From the NCBI GenBank assembly GCA_022264855.1, contig JABYQU010000036.1, positions 62,001 to 126,000 of the forward strand: a stretch of 64,000 bases of DNA, in the 5' to 3' direction. The DNA comes from Lenzites betulinus (taxonomy: Eukaryota; Basidiomycota; Agaricomycetes; Polyporales; Polyporaceae). Within the stretch, counting starts at the first letter, position 1. The number at the start of each line of letters is the position of its first letter. Shown here in pieces: positions 46,919-56,714 of this stretch. A program made the position numbers and the translations under genes. Under the pieces are notes generated by a model that saw only the letters and a list, made by a program, of their open reading frames with translations, was not told the origin of the DNA and searched no databases.

Positions 46919-48146
46919 CCGTGGCTCTTACTTTCTGCTCATTATACGCGGGAATGGTGGAAGCGCAGCAACATCAGTACTCTGTGGATCGCGGTCAACC
47001 CTGGATGGCATACCATCCTGAACCTGAGCCTCAGGGACTCGTGCCAATTATTCTGCCTTGTGGCTGCTGTTGGCCATCAGGATTTGTAACGCTCCTCACT
47101 GCCGCGCCGCTTTTACTGGTGGCTTGAAGTCATTCAATTCTTGACATTCTATGCTGGTCGAGGACATTGATGTTGCAAAGATCTCTGCATGCTGTGTTGT
47201 CCACTCTAAATTTGGATCCTTCATCGGTTTAAGTTAACCTTATTTCATCTCATCCAGAACAGAACATGACTTCTGTATCTCTAAAGCCGGTAATGTCATC
47301 TCGTCCCTAGGCATGACCCTCCCACGTTACAGCGGAGAAACCTAAGCGGATAACAGGAACCGCGCGGCGTACGAACCTAGACCGGCACGACATATCACGA
47401 CCGACTCCTTCTGCGTTTCGAACGCTCATAGCACCACATGTGCTGTGACAATCTACCCCTGGTCCCATCAGTATGCATTCTATGTATCACAACACTACAT
47501 GCTTACACTTTCGCTGACGACTTCCAGGGTGCGTGCAAGGCTGTCCAAGGAATGGCGTCCGTGACTTCGTTCAAGAGGTGTTGGATAATCGACAATTTGA
47601 TTCGTGCCCCCAAAAAATAAGACCGAGAGGCAAGGTATGATTGGAAGAGTACTAGTGGTCGTACATTCCACGACTCCGCTCGACGCTATGCCGTTCGGCC
47701 CTTCTCTACGATCCAGGTAAGTACCGTTCGTAAGCGATATGAGCGGCGCCACAAGTCTGGGAATTGCTCACCAGGCCTTGGTTACTTTTTACAGCGAGCT
47801 GTTGATGGCCCTTGTCCGTCTTAGGCGCGTCAAAGAAGTCCAAGTGAGCCCAGGACCCAGGTGTGTGGTTTGCGGTCAAGCCCACGCCCTTTCCACGATG
47901 TTCGTGCAGGTTTCTGCTGCGTACCATTGCGACGTGACCTCCTCAGGTGCCCCGGCGGAACATCACGAGTCCCTGACGCGATGGTGATTATCTGCTATGT
48001 TCCCATCTGCGGGCTGCCATTCGAAGTTTGTTTCACTCCCGCTGGCGACAAGTATCCGTGCGGTGGACGTCCGTACACACGATGGCCGGTAACGTTTCGG
48101 TGGTTTCACAGACCTGGGGCTTCCCAGGAGCGCCTAGACAAGTCCC

Positions 48147-48162
48147 AGATAAGCCGTTATCT
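48147..48162. promoter_or_regulatory. Inverted pair of GATA sites
   Basis: AGATAAGCCGTTATCT, two AGATAA sites in perfect inverted arrangement with a 4-base spacer, about 950 bases upstream of the GATA-factor start codon. Confidence 0.4.
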
Positions 48163-48771
48163 GTCAGCGTGGTTGGATAACACGAATTTCACCGCGATCG
48201 GCAGCAACCGCGAGCGTCTCTCGAGCGGGCGCGCAAAAACGGTTCCCGGGTGCACGGGCCTAGGCACGCCCGATAGGACGATCGCGCGTCTTTCGTCATG
48301 ATGTGGGGAAATTATACAGATTCGCCATCGTGCGACGTGTGTCGCTTGCCGTCCCTGCGGCGGCAACAGCGCCAAAGAAAATTTGTTAGCGCGGGCGAAC
48401 GAGAAGAACGGTCCAAGTATACCACCCGAATATTGCGTCTCGCATATTGTCTCATGCGCTCGTATTCACGGTTGTTCCATGTCCAGAATGAGAGGCGGAA
48501 GGAGGCGGATGTTCTGGCCTGGGCGGCGAACGGTGCATACCCGGAGGAGCGGAGAAGATTAGATCTGCCTGCAGGCCGAAACAAGTGATCCGGAGCATTC
48601 AGCATGCCAAAATGGCCATCTCCGCCGGCCTTTACGACGGTCAACCATCGGGGAGACTCTCTGGCCGAGCTTTCTCTGCCTGCGCAGCTTCTCAGGTACT
48701 ACTCTGGCGGCGTGCGAGCAGACTGGAAGGGAAGAGGGCGTTGCTGGGAGAGCAGACGGCGCCGAGGAACG

Positions 48772-48786
48772 GATAAGATAAAGATA
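48772..48786 (+). promoter_or_regulatory. Clustered GATA sites
   Basis: GATAAGATAAAGATA holds three overlapping GATA elements about 330 bases upstream of the GATA-factor ATG. Two further TTATCA sites follow at 48879-48884 and 48891-48896. Confidence 0.45.
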
Positions 48787-49110
48787 CACAAGACGAGGGG
48801 CCATCTTGGTGATAGACGCCCGCGTACACCGCCCCTAATGCGCGTGCTGCGATTGGCCGAGGCTGCGAGAGATGTGCGTTATCAGCCTTTTTATCAAGAG
48901 ACTGTCCCGCCCTCCTGACTTTTTGTCTCTACTGTCATCACTCCCCGTCCTTCCTGTTTGTCCAGCACACCTTCCCCGTCGTCCTCCCCGTCCCCGGCGT
49001 CGCCACCGACGCCCAGCTGGCCTATTTCCCCGCCCGGTGCCCTACCCGACTACTCCTTATTACTAATCCTCCCCCGCAACCTACTCTTCCGTAATCTCAT
49101 CTTCCATATA

Positions 49111-52100
49111 ATGGCCCCGGTTGTGCTCGACTCCCCCGTCATGAACATGCACAATCCCGCGCTCTCGTCCATCTCGAGATTACAGTTCAACGGGCACATA
49201 CACACACCGCCTTCCTCCGATCACTCGAGGAACGATGAAGCTTCTCCTCTCGCCTCTACTGCCCCTCTTCCGCCAGTACAAGCTCGGAATACAAGCTCGC
49301 CCTTTCCCTTGGATCCGGCGCTGAGGGAGCGCAACGGGGAGAACGTCGACCCCGCCAATGGTCAGAACGGTCCCTCCGCTAATTCCGAGTTGGCGTGCAC
49401 CAACTGTGGCACCGTCACCACCCCTCAATGGAGGCGCGGCGACGACGGCAAGTCCATATGCAATGCTTGTGGTGAGTACTGTCTTCTGTGACGGACCTGC
49501 GCCCCGCGGACTGCTGGGGCATCGCTTTCATCTCTGGCTTGGGTTGGGGGATCCGGCGGATTCGCCTTCAAGGCCACGTGTCTTACGCGTTCGCTCGTAG
49601 CCTCGGGGGCAATCATATCGATTCCGCGCTGTATCTATGCGTCGGGCGCATGGGTCGTGTTAGGCATGCGGATATCGCTCATTCTGCGCGCATTGTTGTG
49701 TGTTGCTCCCTGTCACGGCGCGTGTTGCACTAGAGGAACGCTGGGATCGCCTTTTGCAGATGGGACACCTCCCTCATCTGCCTACTCAGCCTGGGCTATC
49801 CTTTGCGCGATGCGCCTGCACCCTGACTCATGTTCCACTGCTTGCCCGATAATACTGCTGTCCGCGTCCCTGCAGCTTGTTGACCTATCGGCGTTCCCTC
49901 CCCAGGTCTCTACTACAGGACAAAGCACGTCCCTCGTCCCCTCACCCTCGGGCGTACGGCAACGGCTCAATCGGCCGCTCAGCCCAATTCAAAGTCTTCG
50001 GTACCCCCCAGTCCATTCCAGCCACCACCTGCTACCCAAGGTGGACCCCAGGATCCCAACCGCCCCCACACAGCATCACCTCCCTCGATGCCAACTCCAG
50101 CTGCCTCGCCGTCACTCCAACAAGCCAGAGCCCAGCCAGCGGACACCAGAGCCCCCGCTCAGAAACACCATGGTGGAACATGTCCGGGCGATGGTCGCTG
50201 TGATGGCACTGGAGGCACGTCCGCTTGCGATGGCTGTCCCACTTATAACAACGCCATTCAAGCAGGAGTGGCGGAGAACGGACAATCACCTCAGAAGGTC
50301 GAGGCTCCCCCCAGCGCCGCGGTGCCCGTAAACGAGCCGGCAGCGGACACATCTGGTCCAGATTCGTCTCCCGTCATCAGTGCCCAAACACCTGGCAATA
50401 GTCGGTCGCGGGTACGGAGCGCGGTGGGAGCCCTGAGCTGCGCTAACTGTGGCACGAGCACTACCCCGCTCTGGCGAAGGGACGATGTGGGTAACAATAT
50501 CTGCAACGCCTGCGGTACGTGTCCATTTCTTTCCTACCTCAACCTCCCTGGGAACACCTCCACGACATCGAAGTTGGGCCTTTGTCCTCCCTGGATGCCC
50601 GGTGCCTGTATACGGGCGCTTGGCAGCTGGTGGGCGATCTAGTCCTGATCGGTTATCTCGGGTTTGATATCTTATCAGATAGCGTGAGGGCACTTGATCT
50701 CTCATTGGATGAGGCTGCCGGCTATTCTGCGTCGTGAGTGTCCGCGACAGCGCAAATGATCGCCTGAGTGCCAGCAGAGCCGGCAGGCAATGCTGGGACG
50801 CGCCCAGTTTCGAACGGGGAGGCGGCGTCTAACCCCGCGCGAATTTTGTGCTCGTCGTGGCTCTTGGTCTTCCCCGTCGCGTCCGCGTTCTCGTCTGTCT
50901 GCGCCCGTCTTGACACTTGGCTGATTCGCTTGTGCTTCTTCGGCGGATAGGTCTCTACTTCAAGCTCCACGGCACGCATCGCCCCAACTCGATGAAGAAG
51001 ACGGTCATCAAGCGCAGGAAACGCGTTCCTGCTGCGCCAGGGGCGCCTGGGTCCCCGAACCAGCAAGACCGCATGACAGACCAGGCCGCCGCCGAAGTGC
51101 TTGCCAGTGTGGGCCGCGCCGTCCCGTCTGGCTCGACCGGCGCACAGGAGGAAAGTGAAGAGGAGCCTCCGAAGAAGCGCACGCGCCGTCCGCGCGCGTC
51201 GAAGGCCCGGGAGCGCGATGCAGAAGGGATGGACGTGGACGACGATGAGGAGGAGGGCAAGCCGAAGAAACGTCGCAACACAGGCGGCCGCGGCGCGCGG
51301 GCATCCCGCGAGAGCAGCAATGTCACGCAGGCGGGCCAGTGGGGCGAGCAGATGATGCAGGGCATGGGCGAGCCCATGCTCGAGCACCGGCCAGGCAGCG
51401 CCGGACAGTCGCAAGACCACGGCTACGGCGCTGGCGCGCCCCGCGGCAACCCCTTCCCGCCCGCACACGCGAACCAGACGCTCCCCGGGCTCATCGCCGC
51501 GCTCGGGCCCGACGTCGTCACGAGCCTGATGAACTCGCACTACGCCGGCGTCCCGCCCCCGCCTCCCAGCTACATGCGCTCTGGATCCACAGGGAACGGC
51601 GTCCCGAGCAGGACGCACTCGCCGCTCGCTGGCCACCACGCGATGGGCGGGGCGCCGCCGCACGGCTATGCGCTCCCCCCGCCATTACACGTTCCCGCGC
51701 CGGCGTTCCCCGCCCCCGTGGGGCCGTCGTTCTACCACACCGGCGCGCCGCCGATGCCGCCCCCGCCCCAGGCCGCTGACGGGCCGCCGCACGTACCGAG
51801 CGCGGCGGAGCTGGACCACCACTATAGGGAGCTGGCGGAGCAACGGAGGCGGCTGGAGGAGATGCTGGAGCGGACGGACAGGTTGATGGCGGGCATGAAG
51901 CGCGGGCTGGACGAGATGCGTGCTGGGTCGTCGGCGCCGCCGCCTCAGGAGCATCAGCATCAGCAATCGTCGCCGAAGCAGCAGCCCCAGTCGCCCCAGC
52001 AGCAAGCAGAGGGCGGGGCGCCCGCCGCCGTGCCTTTGGCGAGGCAGGAGAAGAGAGAGGGTGTGCCGGTGTGGCACGTCGCGCCGCCGACTGCTCCCCA

Positions 52101-52122
52101 GGCCAGTGGCGGCCGGGATTGA
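49111..52122 (+). CDS. Two-finger GATA factor, SreA/Urbs1/Fep1 iron-regulator type
   Basis: Three exons, 49111-49471, 49906-50514 and 50951-52122, give 713 aa. Finger 1 is Cys96-x2-Cys99-x17-Cys117-x2-Cys120 ([14 protein letters not shown]). Finger 2 is at Cys299, Cys302, Cys320 and Cys323 ([14 protein letters not shown]) and continues [17 protein letters not shown]. Between them lies a Cys-rich block C-x5-C-x8-C-x2-C (Cys213, 219, 228, 231), the hallmark of fungal iron-responsive GATA repressors, where it takes part in iron sensing. Those proteins repress siderophore and iron-uptake genes in iron-replete cells. The C-terminal half has KKRTRRPR basic clusters, Pro-rich disorder, and a coiled coil around residues 610-650. 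An in-frame upstream ATG at 48958 would add 51 residues without motifs, so I use 49111. Confidence 0.92.
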
Positions 52123-52785
52123 GCTCGGAGAGTGCGTATACTATGGACATGCCGTTGGAAGATGTGCGTATGCCCTGCCCTGCCCTACCTCCCTAAACTC
52201 CGCAACCTGCTTCGCCCCTCTCCTTCACATGGTTCCCCTGGTTTATGTGCGCTGCGCTTGCGCTCTTCTCGGTCCCCGGTCTCTCCCCACTGCTCTTCTC
52301 GCTGTTGCGGACTCTGTTGTTGCTCTTGTTGTGCCCTGGATATTGTATAGGCGGCCGTATGCGTCGTGTACGCCCGCCGCGGTGTCGACGTTCTATTATG
52401 CGTGTATGTACATAGCTGTGGTAGTGTAGAGCACTTTATTTCTATCTCTGTCCTCGACATGATGCGGAAAAGGGTTCGGGAGTGCCGCGGCATGGCCGGA
52501 GCGTGGGAGCCGTGATAAGATTGAATGGGGAGGAGGAGCACGTGAAAGTAGATTCATGTGCTTTCGCTGTCTCAATAGCGTCCGCCCCTCCTCCTCCCTC
52601 CTCCTCCTCTTCGTTGTCTGTTTAGCTTTGGGTGCGCGAACGCCGCGGACGTATCGCGTTCTCCCCAACTCACCTCTATCACCCCCCACATCGTCCCCGC
52701 CTCGCCAAACTCCCGCTCCCCGGTCTTGCGAAAATATTTGTACAATCGGACGTCTGCCGCCACCAGTATCAGCATTCCGACAAGG
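52123..52785. other. OPI1 upstream region
   Basis: 663 bases between two plus-strand genes; C/T-rich in the second half. It contains two E-boxes at 52539-52560 and no gene. Confidence 0.5.
52539..52560 (+). promoter_or_regulatory. Paired E-boxes (UAS-INO-like) upstream of OPI1
   Basis: CACGTGAAA at 52539 and CATGTG at 52555. The first resembles the yeast inositol-sensitive element CATGTGAAAT bound by Ino2-Ino4. Whether basidiomycetes use this site is not known. Confidence 0.35.
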
Positions 52786-55742
52786 ATGGCCCTCGCCGAC
52801 CAAGACGAGTCCGTGCGCATCGCCGTCCGCGCACTGGGCGACATGCGCAACAGCGCGCACGCAACGTCGCCCACGACCTGTACGCCCCCTTTTCGCTGTT
52901 CCGCCCCCGCTCCCCGTCGCTTACAGCTCCCCGTCCGCTCTCACGCCCACCCTGCGACCCTGACCTTGTGCTCCCGACCCCGCCCCCGACCCTGTGCAAT
53001 CATGCAGCGTTCCAGCCGACGCCCGCTCTTTCGATTACATCCGGGACATCGTCTCCATCGCTCCCATCGCCGTCGCTGCTTGAGGATGATCTGCGCGCGG
53101 AGGACGACGAGGATGGGGTCCGGCGCGGCCGCCTCGGTGCGTTCGCGTCCTCTTCCGCCGTCGCTGCTGGCGCGGGAGGGGCCGCAGCGGCGGAGGGCAG
53201 CGAGGAGTGGAAGTCGCTCTCGCGCGTGTCGAACATCCCGCTCGTGAACAGCGCGCTGCGTGCGTACGAGCAGAGCAAGGCGAGCTCCCGCGTCGTGAAG
53301 GTGCGTCTGTCCACCCCCGCCCGCCACGCAAACAATCTGGCGATAAACTGACATCGCGTCGCAGTACGGCGCAGAGATGATGGAGTCCTCCGTGAAGTCG
53401 ATCTCGCGCCCGGTATTCGACCGCCTGCCCGTGGGGCAGCTCGACGACTTTGCATGCAGGCAGCTGGACAGGGTGAGTGCGCCCGCCATCTTCGTCGTGT
53501 GTTCCTTGGGGCGCAGGTGCCGGGTCATCTGGTGCGCTGCGAGTGCCTTGCGGTGCGCACGCTGCGCGGGTGGGTGGGTGTATGCGGCGGCGTCTTGGGG
53601 AAGTCACGTCAGGGAAAGCAGATGCCTCCCACCGCCGCTGTGCAGCCAGGATCCTGGCGACTATACACTCGCGCTTGCATGCGCGTGTCAGATACGGCGC
53701 GAGGGGCTCGGAGCTAGCGCGCGGTGACGTCCGGAGTATGAAGTGCGCCCCCGTGACCCGCGCGGGCCCAAAATACGCAACCCCAAGGGTTTGTCGCTGG
53801 GGTCTTGGGCTGGCTTGTGTTTTTCGCGCGGAGCTATGCCGCAAGGGGTGTGTCTAACCTGGATGTATGCTGATGCCCGTGTGTATTACAGCTGGGCCAC
53901 TATGCGAGGGGATCAAGTACGAGCCGTTCACGAAACGAGTCCCCAGATCCGCGGCGGCCCTGGGAGACCGCAACGAGAGACGTCTCGATGAGCCGCGCCG
54001 ACAGCGACCGAAGTGTACCTCAGCTGTCGCCCTTATCAACACGGGGAGACGACGATATGCGCGGGGACAGTGGTCGGGGCCCCAGCCAGAGCAGGACGCC
54101 CACGCCGCATTCCTCCACGAGTTCCCAGCCGGAGAAGCCCACCCTTCCGCCGGCATCGACACTCACACAACACGCAGACGCCCAGGAGAGCCAGCAGGTC
54201 GCGCAGCGGAGCAGATGGCAGGCGATGATCCTTGAAGCGGGCGGCCTCAGCGCTGCTATCAGCGAAGAGAGCATGCGGCGACTCAAGTACTGCTTGCAAT
54301 GGCTTCAGGTGCGCATACCGCCTCCCTTGCCTGCAATTTGCGTGTCTGCCGAGTCTATCAATGTTAAATCTGACTTTGATTTTCAGTACGCGACCGCGCA
54401 GATCGACGCGCAGATTCTCGTCCTCCGCAACTTCATCGCATCCCTGCAGCAGAACGGCGCCTCCGCGCACGTATCGGCACAGCACCTCCGCACGCTCCAG
54501 GCCGCGAAGCGCGACGTCGTCGACACCATCCGCCAGGTCGTCGAAGTTGTGAGCCGCTACGCCGGCGGCGCGCTCCCCGAGCCCGCGCGCACCCGCGTGC
54601 GCTCTTTCATCCTTTGCCTTCCCCGTAGGTGGGCCGCTGCTTCGACTACCGGGGACGGCCCTCCCTCCGCCGCCTCCGCTTCGCTGGGCCATGGTCCGGT
54701 GCACGAGGTCCGTGGGGAGAGCACGGGCGTGGGCTCGGCGTCGAGCAGGGGACGCCATCGCGCGACTGCACCGTACAGCTACGGTCCAGGCGAAGCTGGC
54801 CCTGCTCCGCGCTCGCGTCCGGCATCGCGTGCGACGTCACCGACACGGGGCACGACGCGCGCCCTCGCGCATGGACACGGACACTCTAGGCAGTCAAGCG
54901 GGGGAGGTTCGGGGGCGGGAACGTCGGCAGACTCTGCAACACAGGCTGCGCAGAAGATTTTGACACTCGCGACGGAGAGTTTGGATATGCTCCGGAGCGT
55001 GACCAGTGTCTTCAGGGACAGTTTGGAGCGCGCAGACATGTCAGTATTCCCCCTCTCTCTTACCCTTGTCCTCTCTTTCATCCGACCGATCAATATGAAT
55101 CTCGCTAATCACTCACCGTGCAGATGGGTCGAGCGGCTGCGCGTCGTCGGTCTGCAGCGCCAGCAAAATCCCGATGTCGACCCCGAGAACGACCCGATGC
55201 TAAACTTCCGCGAGCCGCTGCACCACCTCCCGCCGCTCCGCTCGCACACACACTCCCCCGTCACCTCCACCGCGCCGCACTCGCCGTACGCCTCCGCCGC
55301 GCCGCTCACCTCCGCCCCCGGCTCGGGCTACACGACTCCATACCTCCCTCCGCCCCCGGCGCTGCCGCCACTCCCGCGCAGCGCGTCGTCCAGCTCCGTC
55401 GCGAGCCTGAACCTCGGCCTCGCGTTCCCAGGGCCGCTGAACGTGCACGGCGCGTACGACGGCGTCGGGTTCGACAAGCTCTCCCTTGGATCGGCGGCGA
55501 GCTCGCGCTTTGCGACGCCGAAGAGCGTGCTGCTCGGGCTGCCCCCGGAGGCCGCGGCCGCGGCGGAGGGCGACGGGATGGAGGGCAGGAGGAGGAGTGA
55601 GAGCGACGAGAGCGAGGCAGCAGTCGTTGCTGCGACTGCGCTCGCTGGCATGGCGGGCGCGGGTGCCGGAGGTGCGGCGAATGGGGGCATGATGCGCGTG
55701 AAGCAGGAGGAGCGGGAGGTCGGGATGGACGTGGATGGATGA
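52786..55742 (+). CDS. OPI1: Opi1-family transcription factor (phospholipid gene regulator)
   Basis: Six exons (52786-52879, 53008-53300, 53365-53472, 53892-54308, 54387-55039, 55124-55742) give 727 aa, longer than yeast Opi1 (404 aa) through disordered inserts. Start MALADQDESVRIAVRALGDM. The Opi1 core reads LSRVSNIPLVNSALRAYEQS, KASSRVVKYGAEMMESSVKS, VFDRLPVGQLDDFACRQLDR, then MRRLKYCLQWLQYATAQIDA, QILVLRNFIASLQQ, RYAGGALPEPARTRVRSFIL and, later, AQKILTLATESLDMLRSVTS. In yeast Opi1 sits on the ER bound to phosphatidic acid and VAP proteins and moves into the nucleus to repress INO1-type genes when inositol is plentiful. The C-terminus is Pro/Ser-rich with VKQEEREVGMDVDG. Intron 3 is long (419 nt). 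Sequence at 54549-54628 has intron-like ends but reads through conserved residues, so I keep it as coding. Confidence 0.92.
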
Positions 55743-56714
55743 TGATGGGCGCTGGGCGCTGGGGCGGCGGGGCTTCTCGTCCGAGCATGAACGATTGGGA
55801 CGAGTGGTTTTGGCCGGTGCTGGTGATATATAGGTTTGGTTGGGGACGGGACGCCCCATGGGCTGGTCGGGTGGGGAGGATCTCCCTCGGCATACGGCTT
55901 TTTGCCCTTCCGATGGTCCGGCTGCAGCTTCCGGCGGTCGCTATTATGCCGTGAATATGGTTGAAGCAATCCTCCCCGTCCGGGATCCTCCTCCTTCCGC
56001 CTCTCCCCTTCCAAGCCGATGCGAGTCTTGGCGAGTCAAAATCTGGATGCTGAAGCGTGTCTATACGTTTCTTGCAAAACGCACCACCCCGAGCCGGGTA
56101 ACACACTCTTGTGCCAATGTGGACACGTACTTAGGGTACTACGCCGGCGGCACATCTCCCATTGCAACACCACCGTCATATGGTCACCGTCGCCAGCGGC
56201 CACGGTGCTTCTAGTCTTCAATTTTTCTCCGGAATGCAGACGATCTTCCGAGTCTCCCTCCACCCGCTCGCTCTTCCCTCCCTCCCTTTCTCCTGTTGAC
56301 TATGGTACGTAGTAGTAGTACACGAGGATATGTGCACATACGAGATACATATTACATGTACAGTAATGTCGTTTTGGGATACCGGACCCGCTCATTTAAA
56401 GTCTGTACGTACACGTTGACGTCAATGTCTACAAGGAGCCTTCACGGATTGCTTGCAAGCCTCGATACTATCTCATCGCCGGCGCTGCGCATAGACGATT
56501 GATCATTCGCAGGGGACTACAGGTATATAGGAAGTACTACTCTAGCTACGCCGCACCTCGAAAACCCTCGTCCTTACAATAAACGCATATAGCCATAGAT
56601 TGCATACGTAGCTTGCTCTAGCCTCTAACCGTCTCGGTTGGCTGAAAACATGAAGAGAAAGAGAACGAGCTGCCGGGGTACACGACACCGTCAGATCTAG
56701 AATCCATGCATACA
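55743..56714. other. Convergent 3' region of OPI1 and IBTK-like gene
   Basis: Nearly 1 kb with no gene; AT-rich after 56.3 kb. Confidence 0.5.

Larger units (their letters stand above)
46000..49110. other. Intergenic: MITE-like element and GATA-factor upstream region
   Basis: No gene supported. Short frames at 47495-47752 (minus), 47706-47927 (minus) and 48298-48588 (plus) have no recognisable family. The stretch holds the palindromic element at 46385-46918 and, from 48.14 to 48.90 kb, several GATA sites before the GATA-factor gene. Confidence 0.5.

Noticed and set aside
48958..49110. N-terminal extension of the GATA factor from an upstream ATG
   Set aside because: Low-complexity Ser/Pro run typical of a C/T-rich 5' UTR, then a hydrophobic stretch unlike this family.
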